From positions 1-26,874 of the forward strand of contig JBBIJO010000020.1 in NCBI GenBank assembly GCA_037445895.1: a DNA stretch of 26,874 bases, given 5' to 3'. The notes under the pieces were generated by a model that was given only the letters and a program-made list of their open reading frames with translations, ran no database searches and had not been told where the DNA came from. The DNA comes from JBBIJO01 sp037445895 (GTDB lineage: Bacteria; Bacteroidota; Ignavibacteria; Kapaibacteriales; UBA2268). Position numbers and translations under genes: made by a program. Shown piece by piece: positions 15,560-24,930 of the stretch; position 1 is the stretch's first letter; every line of letters starts with the position of its first letter.

Positions 15560-18500
15560 ATGAAATTTATCATTATCAATATATTATTGATTGTTGCATA
15601 TTCATCGGTTTACTCTCAAAATAAAGAACAAGATCTCTATTGGATTGAAAAATCTATTCAGATACCGACAAAATATAAGTGGTACAACCCCAATGTAACA
15701 TACGTTAGAATAGCCACATTGGAAGATAAAGTATATATTATTCCTGGCTCGAAAATAATCGAAATAGAACCATCTTTAGCATCGAAACCTCACGATTATT
15801 TTCACCTTTACCACAATGGCAAAGAAGTACCGCTGTTCTTTTTAACAGAAGGAACAAGTCTTGTCAATTCCGATACTATCATTTTTGTTGGAAGCAGGCC
15901 GCGTGGCGATACTACCTGGTTCGATGCTTACTCGACCGAAGAGGTATTTTATCTCTCCTTCGACGAAAATAAAAAAGGGCTTCGTTACAAATTTGTGCCA
16001 AACAACTCTACCAATGCCGAAAGTCAAAAATCTATCCCTCAAAAACTTCACATCGAAGAACATCATAAATATTGCATAGGACAACCTGAAATTACTTCTG
16101 AAAATCTTAACAACGAAGGCTGGGTATGGGAACTGTTGGATCCAAACCCAGCTCCGTATGGAGGGAAATCCCTTTCTTTCGATGCATACCTATTCCCATC
16201 GCCCGAAACCGACTCGGTTGAATTTACACTATTCGGTTTCAGCGGAAAATTTTACGAAGACAAAACCATACACAACTTGTTGGTCGTTATTAATAACGAC
16301 ACTGCTCACCATCAACTAACAAAAGGCGGTAACAACATTTGGATGAGGTTTGCTTATCCAGCACGCAAACTTTTCAAAGGCAAAAACCGTATCGAGATAA
16401 TTACGTTAGGAACTATCGACTCGGCAACAAACAAGATAGTTAGCGCAGATATTGTCGGCTTTCAATTTTGTGAAATAGAGTATAAACAGTCTCCTTTCGC
16501 TCTCAAAGGAAGCCTCCATTTCTCGCTGGATAATCAGCCAAATATTGCTGAATATACTCTTACCGGTTTCTCTAATCCATCGATTATTGCTATTGATACA
16601 CTCAACCAACAAATTTACTTTCCCAATTCGACACCAACGGTAAGCATTTTTGCTAATATCAATACATACAAGAATACATTGCAAATAGTATTAAACGATT
16701 CAATCATCGAATCGAAAGATAACGGGCTTCATATTGTAATACTTGATTCAACCTCGCAAAATACTAAATACTATTTCTACCCGGAAAATTCAAATCAATT
16801 TGTAAGCCTTTTGCAAAATGTGCCTTCTAACTCAATCATAATTGCCGGTTTCAATGGCTCCAAAATTCAAACCGAGGCTATCAATATTTTTAAATCCTTC
16901 GGAAGCAGAAAAATTGAAAATCTAAGCAATAATTCATGGATTTTTGCATCCAAAATTGGAACTGGGAAGGTATTCGAAGAAATCGGTAATTCCGATGTGT
17001 TGACCGTCTCCGGTGCTTTTCCGGTCTCTTTTTCGAGTTATCAATCTGCTTTTTTACAACTCCAAGAAAAAGGAAGTTATTCTTTTATAATCAACGATTA
17101 TAATTCAATTGGTTCTCCCATTTTATCGAAAGTTAACCGAACAAATTATTTCTCCGAGCAAAACCAAGCCGACGTTATCGTTGTTGCGCCACCGGAATTA
17201 CTTGCATCTGCAGAGAAGTATGTACAATATAGGAAGCAAACCCATCCTCAACTCAATTTTATAATAGCTAATACCGACGATATTTATAAAGAATTCAACT
17301 TTGGGAAAAAGTCTCCTCACGCTATTAAAAGAATGGAGGTTTGGGGATACAATGCTTGGAAAAAGCCACAACCGAAGTATCTTGTGTTGTGGGGCGATGC
17401 AAACTGGGATTCTCGATACATATTTAACGCAAAATACCGCGATTTTGTTCCAACCTACGGTTGGCCTGTTACCGACTACTGGTATTCTCTGGTCTCCGGT
17501 AAAGACTTTATTGCAGACATTGGCGTTGGAAGAATCCCAATTACTTCCAATAAAGAAGGCGAAGACTACATACAAAAACTCAAAGATTACGATTCTGCAC
17601 CCCTCGAGCCTTGGATGAAAAAGTTTCTTTTCTTAAGCGGGGGTAAACCCGAAGAAAGAGAGTATTTTTATACTATTTTGAAAGGTTATTATTCGGACTA
17701 TGTTCTTGCCCCAAGCTCATTTTGCCCAGACGTCCAAACTATCCGAAAAAGCGATACTATTATTGGAAGCGAAGCCGATGCTTCGCTCATCCGAAATGCT
17801 ATTAACAATGGTATCGCACTTATGTATTTTGCTGGTCACGGTTCCTCTACGGTTTTCGATACCGATGGTTGGAAAGTTCAAACTCTAAATAACAAAGGTA
17901 AATATGGTTTCTTTGGTTCGTTCTCTTGCAATACTGCTTACTTCGCAGATCCAATGATTATCTCGAGAAACGAAGAATATACAATTTGGAAGGATAAAGG
18001 ATTTATTGGAACAGTAGGTTCAACATACGCAAGTTACCGTCTTAGCTCCTTAACATTGGCATTGAATTTCTTAGAAACTATTATCGACACAACTATTAAA
18101 ACGGACAATTTTGTCGATTTATTCGATATGGCTAAAATTCAACAAGCAAAGAGCAACGATTACGAAGACATAATTAATATAATCGATTATAATTATCTCG
18201 GCGACCCACTTCTGAGTTTGAAAATAAGGCGTCAACCCGATTTATATTTTATTGGGAACAAGGTTCAAATTGCTACTGAAAATGGGAAACCTACTTTCGA
18301 CCAGATGGATTCCCTCTTTGTCATTAAAGGTAAAATTGGAAATATGGGCTACGATAACAAAAAAAGCTACACTTTAAGATTAGCTCAATACTTTAATCAA
18401 ACGGAAAAGTTCTACGATAAATTAATCAAAAATCTTTGCACCGACGAAGATTTTGAGTTCAAAATACCAATAGATGGAAAAGTTGGACTACATAGATTCA

Positions 18501-20806
18501 AGCTAATTTTAAACGCGGCCAATACCATCGATGAATACGATTATTCTAACGACACGATTTCCTTCGCAATCGAAGTATTTGCTTCATCATTTTTTGTTTT
18601 AGATCCACAACCAAACTGTAATATCAACTCCGAACAACCACATTTCCGTTTTATCGATCCAAATTTCAATAGAGATAATTTCGGCTACCTATTCAAAATC
18701 TTGGAAAAACCCGATACAAATTCTAATCAGATTACGAGTTCTTCGGAAAATTACCTTACTTTTTCACCACTATATATCGATTGGAAATTAAAGGATAAAA
18801 TTCCTGAGGGGCATTTTTGGCTTTTTGCTCAACGCACGAATTTGCAAAATAACACAAAATCGGAGCCAATTTGGGTTCCTTTCTACTCGAAACCTGAACC
18901 TATAGAGTTAAATATGAAAGCTTCGATTCAAACAAGCGACGAACTAACGGAACTTTCGACTTATAAAATGCAGTTGGATACAACCAACTCTTCGATAAGG
19001 TTTGCTCCCGACAAATTTTCTTACCTAATTTTGTCGTGTGCTGGTCGAATTCCAGGAAGCAATGGTGGAGAAATTACAGTAAATAATATCGCATATTTCG
19101 CAGGTCGATTACCTTATATTGGATTCTACATCGTTGTAATTTCGCCGGATGATTTCAAACCAACAGATATTAGATTTTTCGACACTTGGGGTAAAGAAAA
19201 TCCATTGGAAGATTCTACCAGCATTAGGTTAGTTCAGTACTTGCGCGACTCAATCCCCGACGGACATTATATTTTTCTGATTTCGTATGGCTCTTCGCTA
19301 CGCTTGCCCATAATGTATCAATACAATAGACCCGAAAGTATTGGTTCAATGGATTCTTTGCGGCAAGCAATTAAAGAATGGGGAGGGGTTTTGGTAGATT
19401 CGCTTGGAGCCAATACAAGCAGATGGGGAAGTTCTTACTTTTTTATCGGAAGAAAATTTGGACGTAAATATCGTATTTCCGAGGGATACGATTTCGACGG
19501 CGACACAGTCCTATCGGAAGGATTTATATACCAACTACCAAAGAAATCTTCGATAACATCTCCCATTTTTGGTCCAGCTTCCCGATGGAAGCATTTGAGT
19601 CTTAACTTAAGTTATCCAATTGATAGTATTCAAGCAACTATTAAAATATTTGGGCTTCCTTCACCATACGAAAACGTCAAAGAACCAATCATCGAAACAA
19701 CTGATACATCTATTGATTTGAACAATCTTAATCCACAACTTTTCCCTTTTATACGAATAGAAGTTGCAATCTCGAATCCTTTTGAATCTTCGAATTTTAC
19801 ATTCAAAGGCTTAGATATAGATTTCCTACCAGTTCCTGAATTGGCTTTAACCATAGATACAATCAGCTCTGACAGCACTGTCGCAATGCGTGGCGAAGAC
19901 ATACATACCAGATTAAATATCTATAATCTATCTCTGCGTGTTCCCTCCGAAGTGGCAACTCTTGACGAAAAGCATTACTCCCAGACATCACAAGGTTTAT
20001 TTTCAACCGACACTCTTGTGAATATTTTCCCAAACACAAAAATAGAACTTGAAAAAACTCTTTCAACGGACAAACTCGATAACCTTACAGAGCTAATCTT
20101 CAATATTACTTCAAAATTTTACGAAAAGTTTTTGTTCAACAATTCAGCTTCGAGAAAAATTGAAATTTTTGAAGACACGCAACCACCGGAAATAAAATTA
20201 TTTGTTAATGGAATAGAAGTTTTCGGGGGCGAATATGTTCCTCGTCAACCTCAACTATATATTGAAATTAACGATAATAGTAAATTACCTTTCGATACTA
20301 ATTCAACAATCCTTCTCATTAACACAAAATACTTCGATTTAAAGAAAAATGCAGAATTTGTTAGTTTTGGTAGAAACGTTCCCTTAAAATGCGTCTATTC
20401 TCTAACTTCCTACGAACTCGAGCCCGGAACTAACTATTACACAATTTATACTCTCGACCCAAGCGGGAACCGCGATACACTTGATGTTCGAGTTTATTTT
20501 TCACGCAAAGCCGAAATCGTAGAACACACAGCATATCCAATTCCATTTAATACTAATTTATCTATTAAAACAACCTATATATCGCCTGTGGATGATGCCA
20601 CCGTTGCTTTGGAAATCTACAACATACAAGGACAAAAAATAAGAACTATCACCCAACCCTTAAAATTGAACAAGGACGAAATCTACTGGGATGGCTTCGA
20701 CGAGGAAGGAAATTCAGTACCACAAGGAATTTATTTATACAGAATTACAGTAAAGTCCGAAGTTTATTCAGACCCCGTATTTGGAAAAATAATTAAAGTT
20801 GAATGA
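15560..20806 (+). CDS. PorU-like C25 (gingipain-type) cysteine peptidase, type IX secretion sortase candidate
   Basis: 1748 residues from ATG 15560; a TTG at 15551 would add three residues. A signal peptide (to about YSSVYSQ) is followed by ~510 residues of beta-rich sequence. The C25 caspase-like domain spans about 535-892: ADVIVVAPPELL, VLWGDANWDSRY, ADIGVGRIPITS, catalytic H760 in FAGHGS and C790 in FSCNTAYF, about 30 residues apart as in gingipains. A CARDB/Ig-like part follows. At about 1150-1305 a region resembles the ILEI/FAM3 fold (FYIVVISPDD, FFDTWG, LRDSIPDGHYIFL, YFFIGRKFG). The last ~95 residues form a FlgD-like/T9SS sorting domain (IYNIQGQKIR, WDGFDEEGN, PQGIYLYRI). P. gingivalis PorU, which cleaves sorting signals and attaches cargo to A-LPS at the surface, has about 1160 residues, so this one is much longer. 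It could also be a secreted C25 protease rather than the sortase. No clear ribosome binding site. Confidence 0.85.
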   Translation: MKFIIINILLIVAYSSVYSQNKEQDLYWIEKSIQIPTKYKWYNPNVTYVRIATLEDKVYIIPGSKIIEIEPSLASKPHDYFHLYHNGKEVPLFFLTEGTSLVNSDTIIFVGSRPRGDTTWFDAYSTEEVFYLSFDENKKGLRYKFVPNNSTNAESQKSIPQKLHIEEHHKYCIGQPEITSENLNNEGWVWELLDPNPAPYGGKSLSFDAYLFPSPETDSVEFTLFGFSGKFYEDKTIHNLLVVINNDTAHHQLTKGGNNIWMRFAYPARKLFKGKNRIEIITLGTIDSATNKIVSADIVGFQFCEIEYKQSPFALKGSLHFSLDNQPNIAEYTLTGFSNPSIIAIDTLNQQIYFPNSTPTVSIFANINTYKNTLQIVLNDSIIESKDNGLHIVILDSTSQNTKYYFYPENSNQFVSLLQNVPSNSIIIAGFNGSKIQTEAINIFKSFGSRKIENLSNNSWIFASKIGTGKVFEEIGNSDVLTVSGAFPVSFSSYQSAFLQLQEKGSYSFIINDYNSIGSPILSKVNRTNYFSEQNQADVIVVAPPELLASAEKYVQYRKQTHPQLNFIIANTDDIYKEFNFGKKSPHAIKRMEVWGYNAWKKPQPKYLVLWGDANWDSRYIFNAKYRDFVPTYGWPVTDYWYSLVSGKDFIADIGVGRIPITSNKEGEDYIQKLKDYDSAPLEPWMKKFLFLSGGKPEEREYFYTILKGYYSDYVLAPSSFCPDVQTIRKSDTIIGSEADASLIRNAINNGIALMYFAGHGSSTVFDTDGWKVQTLNNKGKYGFFGSFSCNTAYFADPMIISRNEEYTIWKDKGFIGTVGSTYASYRLSSLTLALNFLETIIDTTIKTDNFVDLFDMAKIQQAKSNDYEDIINIIDYNYLGDPLLSLKIRRQPDLYFIGNKVQIATENGKPTFDQMDSLFVIKGKIGNMGYDNKKSYTLRLAQYFNQTEKFYDKLIKNLCTDEDFEFKIPIDGKVGLHRFKLILNAANTIDEYDYSNDTISFAIEVFASSFFVLDPQPNCNINSEQPHFRFIDPNFNRDNFGYLFKILEKPDTNSNQITSSSENYLTFSPLYIDWKLKDKIPEGHFWLFAQRTNLQNNTKSEPIWVPFYSKPEPIELNMKASIQTSDELTELSTYKMQLDTTNSSIRFAPDKFSYLILSCAGRIPGSNGGEITVNNIAYFAGRLPYIGFYIVVISPDDFKPTDIRFFDTWGKENPLEDSTSIRLVQYLRDSIPDGHYIFLISYGSSLRLPIMYQYNRPESIGSMDSLRQAIKEWGGVLVDSLGANTSRWGSSYFFIGRKFGRKYRISEGYDFDGDTVLSEGFIYQLPKKSSITSPIFGPASRWKHLSLNLSYPIDSIQATIKIFGLPSPYENVKEPIIETTDTSIDLNNLNPQLFPFIRIEVAISNPFESSNFTFKGLDIDFLPVPELALTIDTISSDSTVAMRGEDIHTRLNIYNLSLRVPSEVATLDEKHYSQTSQGLFSTDTLVNIFPNTKIELEKTLSTDKLDNLTELIFNITSKFYEKFLFNNSASRKIEIFEDTQPPEIKLFVNGIEVFGGEYVPRQPQLYIEINDNSKLPFDTNSTILLINTKYFDLKKNAEFVSFGRNVPLKCVYSLTSYELEPGTNYYTIYTLDPSGNRDTLDVRVYFSRKAEIVEHTAYPIPFNTNLSIKTTYISPVDDATVALEIYNIQGQKIRTITQPLKLNKDEIYWDGFDEEGNSVPQGIYLYRITVKSEVYSDPVFGKIIKVE

Positions 20807-20808
20807 TA

Positions 20809-22779
20809 CTAATCGAAAAAAGACCAAAATACTGAAATGCGAAAATCTCGGTCATATTCTGGATAAATCGGAACATAATAGAAATTTAATCCTAAAGCAT
20901 TTCTAAACGACAAGTTTACGTAAGCATTACCCAATTTTGCCGATGCAAAAAGATTAATACCATTAGTTTGCCATTCAGTCCTTTTTCTATAAGGAACGAA
21001 AACATTCTGTTGAGGAACATAATACATACCGCTAAAAGGGGAAAGAACCTCTAAGTTAACTCCAAGGTCCAACACACTATTTCCTCGTTGATACCTATAT
21101 TTAATTGTGTGTGAAAAAATAAAATTAGGCGCATATTCCAATTTCCCATTAGCACTAAAAAAATAATTAATATACGCCACAGTTTCCCCCGAAAATCCAA
21201 AAGGGAGCCAATAATTAGTCGAAAGTTTTAATCCCATTGCTCGATATTCGCTTTTTTGCGTCGGTGCTACTTCCAGCACAATTCCAGCAGAATCCTTAAC
21301 AGATTCAAATTGGATTTTATTCTTTACATAATGATAGTAACCACTTAGACTAAAATTGATTTTTTTGTATCCTAACGAGTTAATCCCAATGCGGGCTAAT
21401 AAATCTTGTTCGGGAGAAAAACTCTTGGCGTTTGAATAGTTAGCAATTCGAGGAAAGTCGCTCAATTCTACATACGAAATAATCTCGGGTGTTAACTTCT
21501 GTGAAATCCTGCTCCCAGAAGAAAATTTCAGTCCCTCGTTGTCGCGCCAGATTCTTGAACCAAAAGCGATTTGGGTATTTTTTAGAAAGTCGAAATAGAA
21601 CAACCCGAAAATAGCGGGAACAAAAGATTTATCACCAAAACCGAATTGCCAGCTCTGGGTAGAGCTACTTCGAAAATCCAACCCTAAAACAGCCTTGAAT
21701 TGGTTCCGACGAACAGTAAGGCGATTCAACATACCAAAAACCTTCCCAGCTGATTTCGAAAATCCTTTCCAAGTATCTACGAAAACTGTCGTATCCGATT
21801 CAGTCTCCATCTCGGAATAAGTAAAAGAAAAGTTACCATCGAGCAAAAAAGTAGTGTCTGTATTCAAAATAAGGGAATAAGTAGTAATTAAATCATTTTG
21901 GAATATCCTTCTGTCCAACTTTCTGAAATTAACTTCGGCAAGTGTATTGTCGAACAAATCTACGGAAAGAGTATCATTAACACCACCCCAAAGTCCATTC
22001 CCCCAATTTGTATAACGATTCTCAACATTGAAATTCAAATTTGGCAAGGGATTCCAACGAAAACCAAATAGGACATTCCACTTATCGGAATTGGAATTGG
22101 CATACCTACCAGCACTCCAAAACCTTTGATACGAAAAAAGAAAGTTCGTGTTGCTAGATAAGTTTTGCGAGAAAACAGCACTCGAGCCTAAGTATCCATA
22201 TCCAGCTTGACCAATCCAGATTTGTGTGTATGGCAATTTTGTGTTAAATCTTCGAGAAGTGAAATTAAACATCAGTCCACTCGAATTATGAGTCGAAACG
22301 ATTGCTTCGAGTCCTTCGAAAATTTCAATTTTCTCGAATGTTAAAATTGGAATAAATTCGAACGAAGATATTCCTAATTGTGGAATCGACAAATCACTAC
22401 CATTAATTTTTACGGAAGGAAAGGAAAACATTCCATACTCAAGGAAAGGATTGAAACTGCCCAAATTTCCAATCCCGAATCCAAGATTTTCACTCGAAGT
22501 CTTTAACAAATCGAAAAGACCCACATTGTCCGAGAGAACAAGTTGGGATTTTGTAACGCTATTTTTACCCAAATATTCGAAAGGAACGAATTCACCGAAC
22601 CATTTAAAATTAGAATTCATCCTGGCTGTATCTTGGAACTGAACTCCTTCGTTTTTTAATGTATCGGCTTGTCGAAAACTTCCTTTTGCCAATAAATTTA
22701 AGGGAAAAATAACAAAATAAAGCAAAATGATGAAAAATGGAAGTAAAGTTTGCAACACAACGGCAACGTATTTACTCAA
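20809..22779 (-). CDS. Outer-membrane beta-barrel protein with TonB-receptor-like plug traces
   Basis: About 656 residues. A signal sequence (hydrophobic to about residue 30) precedes a region that resembles a reduced TonB-dependent receptor plug (DLLKTSSENLGFGIGNLG, INGSDL, FEKIEIFEG). The remainder alternates aromatic and polar residues in the manner of beta-strands (NLNFNVENRYTNWG, RISVFWSFFD) and ends with aromatic residues, as barrels do. No ATG begins the frame: TTG 22806 would overlap the cupin by 35 nt. TTG 22779 overlaps it by 8 nt and gives a cleaner signal peptide with a Lys near the start, so I chose it. It is the last gene of the kdsC operon and converges on porU with a 2-nt gap. 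A putative porin or receptor; the substrate is unknown. Confidence 0.75.
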   Translation of the reverse strand: MSKYVAVVLQTLLPFFIILLYFVIFPLNLLAKGSFRQADTLKNEGVQFQDTARMNSNFKWFGEFVPFEYLGKNSVTKSQLVLSDNVGLFDLLKTSSENLGFGIGNLGSFNPFLEYGMFSFPSVKINGSDLSIPQLGISSFEFIPILTFEKIEIFEGLEAIVSTHNSSGLMFNFTSRRFNTKLPYTQIWIGQAGYGYLGSSAVFSQNLSSNTNFLFSYQRFWSAGRYANSNSDKWNVLFGFRWNPLPNLNFNVENRYTNWGNGLWGGVNDTLSVDLFDNTLAEVNFRKLDRRIFQNDLITTYSLILNTDTTFLLDGNFSFTYSEMETESDTTVFVDTWKGFSKSAGKVFGMLNRLTVRRNQFKAVLGLDFRSSSTQSWQFGFGDKSFVPAIFGLFYFDFLKNTQIAFGSRIWRDNEGLKFSSGSRISQKLTPEIISYVELSDFPRIANYSNAKSFSPEQDLLARIGINSLGYKKINFSLSGYYHYVKNKIQFESVKDSAGIVLEVAPTQKSEYRAMGLKLSTNYWLPFGFSGETVAYINYFFSANGKLEYAPNFIFSHTIKYRYQRGNSVLDLGVNLEVLSPFSGMYYVPQQNVFVPYRKRTEWQTNGINLFASAKLGNAYVNLSFRNALGLNFYYVPIYPEYDRDFRISVFWSFFD

Positions 22780-23038
22780 ACCTATAATGTTTACGAACAG
22801 GTTCAAGGATTTTCCAAATACATTTTAAGCCAACAGGAAAAGTTGCGAAATCGCCCTTATTTATCTCGAACTCGCCTTCGTCGGTTAAAACGATAACTTT
22901 TCCCTCGATAAAGTAGCATTTCTCAGTTTCGTCGTAGTACCAATCAAAAGTCGAGACTTCCTTCGACCAAATTGGCCAATTATCAATACCCTGCTCAATA
23001 ATTTGCTCTTTGGGAAGTTTTTCAACCTTAATTTTCAT
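22772..23038 (-). CDS. Small cupin protein (DUF861/EutQ-like)
   Basis: 88 residues, a single cupin barrel. The pattern SKEVSTFDWYYDETEKCYFIEGKV followed by INKGDFATFPVGLKCIWKI matches the DUF861 (cupin_3) group: W near the start, FDW-Y, E-x-x-Y-x-x-x-G-x-V, then GD-x-x-x-F-P-G. The metal-binding histidines of other cupins are absent, as is common in this group, so catalysis is uncertain. The ATG has a GGAAGAG site. It lies 14 nt after the CoA-binding protein gene and overlaps the following barrel gene. Confidence 0.85.
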   Translation of the reverse strand: MKIKVEKLPKEQIIEQGIDNWPIWSKEVSTFDWYYDETEKCYFIEGKVIVLTDEGEFEINKGDFATFPVGLKCIWKILEPVRKHYRFE

Positions 23039-23052
23039 TTGCTCTTCCAGTC

Positions 23053-23463
23053 CTATAAAGTATTATAAACTTTGTAAATACAAGTATTTTGAACAAATTG
23101 AATTCCATTTTCCTCGGCTAACTTCTTTGCTTCGTCGTTAATAATACCTTCTTGAAGCCACAGAACTTTAATATCACCATATTTTTTCTTCCTTTCCACG
23201 GCTTCTACGGCAACATCCAAACAAAATTCGGAAGGCCGAAAAACGTCCAAAATCTCGATACCTTTGGGAACATCTTCGAGCTTTGGAAAAACGGGAATTC
23301 CTTCGACTTCGAACTTTTGAGGATTAATTCCATAAACACTATATCCACGCGATTTTAAGAACACGGGAATCCAATGCGAGGGTTTTTCCGAATTCTTCGA
23401 AAAACCATAAACAGCAATATTGTTAAACTTCCTTAACATACTTTGCAAATCTTTAAGTTCCAT
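23053..23463 (-). CDS. CoA-binding domain protein (YccU type)
   Basis: 136 residues, a stand-alone Rossmann-like CoA-binding domain. NIAVYGFSKNSEKPSH (15-30) is the glycine-rich nucleotide loop with the family's S-x-x-x-x-K/R-P-S/A pattern. GYSVYGINP and KVLWLQEGIINDEA, then VQNTCIYKVY, are the other family landmarks. The ATG at 23463 has GAGGTA 5 nt upstream. A longer frame starting further left would overlap the DUF948 gene too much. As chosen, it overlaps that gene by 11 nt, so the two are coupled. The physiological role of this family is poorly known. Confidence 0.88.
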   Translation of the reverse strand: MELKDLQSMLRKFNNIAVYGFSKNSEKPSHWIPVFLKSRGYSVYGINPQKFEVEGIPVFPKLEDVPKGIEILDVFRPSEFCLDVAVEAVERKKKYGDIKVLWLQEGIINDEAKKLAEENGIQFVQNTCIYKVYNTL

Positions 23464-23899
23464 CGCTACCTCGTTTTTTCGATAAAAACTCAACAAATAC
23501 ATTTATTGCTTTGCTAACCCCACTGACAACCCTAGCAGTGGTCTGTAGTGGCGGAGCTACTCTATTGTAAACATATTGGGACAACTCATTGAAAGGACGG
23601 AAAATGTTTCCGAAAGAATTAATCTTTTCATCAAAATTCTGGAATGAATTACGAATCTGCGACGATGTTTGGTCAAAATTGCCGAGCGACGATTCGACTC
23701 TACTCTTAATCGAATCAACGTCGTTACTTAATTTTACCAAAGCCGATTCTATTTGCTTCGAAAATCCTAAAATCTCGGAAATTGTATTCTTTATTAACTT
23801 ATTGAGGGATAATAAATAAAAAATCAGAAAAACTATAAGAGCCGAAAGCCCAATTAATGCAATAATACCTGCACCTTTCAAAAAAGCATCGAAATCCAT
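23453..23899 (-). CDS. Membrane-anchored coiled-coil protein (DUF948-like)
   Basis: 148 residues. One N-terminal transmembrane helix (about 10-32) is followed by a cytoplasmic helical region with heptad-like spacing (LNKLIKNTISEIL, KQIESALVKLSNDVDSIKSR) and a less charged C-terminus ending in KKRGSDGT. This layout matches the DUF948 family, which is often found beside YtxH genes, as here (22 nt downstream of one). A general-stress or envelope role is suggested by the pairing in other bacteria, not by anything catalytic. AAGGATA precedes the ATG. Confidence 0.78.
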   Translation of the reverse strand: MDFDAFLKGAGIIALIGLSALIVFLIFYLLSLNKLIKNTISEILGFSKQIESALVKLSNDVDSIKSRVESSLGNFDQTSSQIRNSFQNFDEKINSFGNIFRPFNELSQYVYNRVAPPLQTTARVVSGVSKAINVFVEFLSKKRGSDGT

Positions 23900-23921
23900 T
23901 ATTGTATCCTTAAATTGCTAA

Positions 23922-24341
23922 TTATTTTTGTTTTAACTCGCTTTTGAAAGCATCGGCACCTGCTTTAGTCGCCTCTTTCAATTGCTGAAGTTTCTCTTCA
24001 ACAGTTTCTTGCGCTGCCTTGGCTTTTTCCTTAGCATCGTTCATTATCCTTTCTGCATTTTCCAGAATTTTTTGTGCTTGGGTTTTAGCAGAATCAATTA
24101 TACTTTGGGCTCGCAGTTTGCCTTCGTTTACTGTTTCCCAAACCTGTTCATCAACTTTTTGTTGCATCTCAGCAAAATATTCAGAAGCTTTGCGATATAA
24201 ATCCGTAGTTTTCGAAGCAATGTCCTGCCTAAACTCTTTGCCACTTTTAGGGGCAAAGAGTAATGCTATCACAGAACCAATCGCTCCGCCAATAATGGAA
24301 CCAACTATTAAACCCCTTGCATATTCTCTTCCTTCCGACAT
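23922..24341 (-). CDS. YtxH-domain protein
   Basis: 139 residues. The N-terminal YtxH motif is clear: a hydrophobic glycine-rich helix (about 10-29) ends in LLFAPKSGKEFR. The rest (about 40-139) is a long, charged Ala/Glu/Lys-rich helix resembling LEA or apolipoprotein-type amphipathic repeats. The family is membrane-associated and linked to stress responses in Firmicutes; no activity is known. A strong AAGGAGA ribosome binding site precedes the ATG. It lies 19 nt after kdsC. Confidence 0.85.
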   Translation of the reverse strand: MSEGREYARGLIVGSIIGGAIGSVIALLFAPKSGKEFRQDIASKTTDLYRKASEYFAEMQQKVDEQVWETVNEGKLRAQSIIDSAKTQAQKILENAERIMNDAKEKAKAAQETVEEKLQQLKEATKAGADAFKSELKQK

Positions 24342-24360
24342 TTCTATCTCCTTATATTGT

Positions 24361-24879
24361 TTAGTTCTCTATAAAATTAATATTTTTACCTTGTATTTCT
24401 AAAATTAATTCTATCAATTCCCGCACAGCCCCATTTCCTCCATTTCTGCTACAAATATAGTCGACATTATCTTTAACATATTTTATAGCATTCGATGGAC
24501 AGGCACTAAAACCAGCAATTTTCAAAGCCGGAACATCGATAATATCATCCCCTATATATGCTATTTCTTCGAGTGCAAGATTGAGTTCCTTCGCCAAATC
24601 TTCTAAATCTTTCCTCTTATTTTTTGACCCAAGCAAAACATTATTTATTTTCAACTTCAATGCCCTTGCTGTAACAATCTGTGAAGTTTCGCTAGTGATG
24701 ATTGCCGTTAAATACCCATAATCTTGAAAAATTTCGATTCCCATTCCATCGATAATCGAAAATGCCTTCATCTCTTCGCCATTTTTCGAATAAAATACCC
24801 GTCCATCTGTTAATGTTCCATCGACATCCATCACAAGCATCTTGATTTTTTTCAGTTTTTCTTTTAAATGATTTTCCAT
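24361..24879 (-). CDS. kdsC: 3-deoxy-D-manno-octulosonate-8-phosphate phosphatase (HAD superfamily)
   Basis: 172 residues from the ATG at 24879; a TTG eight codons upstream is less likely. It is a type C0 HAD phosphatase without a cap. The nucleophile and acid are D18 and D20 in MDVDGTLTDG, motif II is the TSE near 62-64, a Lys lies at 86-88, and GDDIIDVPAL at 110-119 carries the Mg2+-binding aspartates. The GTLTDG form and the FSIIDGMGI stretch are typical of KdsC. The enzyme removes phosphate from KDO-8-P to give KDO for lipid A core. It is the first gene of the - strand operon and is divergent from the DUF4139 gene, with only 51 nt between them for both promoters. Confidence 0.9.
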   Translation of the reverse strand: MENHLKEKLKKIKMLVMDVDGTLTDGRVFYSKNGEEMKAFSIIDGMGIEIFQDYGYLTAIITSETSQIVTARALKLKINNVLLGSKNKRKDLEDLAKELNLALEEIAYIGDDIIDVPALKIAGFSACPSNAIKYVKDNVDYICSRNGGNGAVRELIELILEIQGKNINFIEN

Positions 24880-24930
24880 ATTTTTACTTTTTTGCAAAAG
24901 CAAATTTAGTAATAATTTTAAGGTGAAGAT

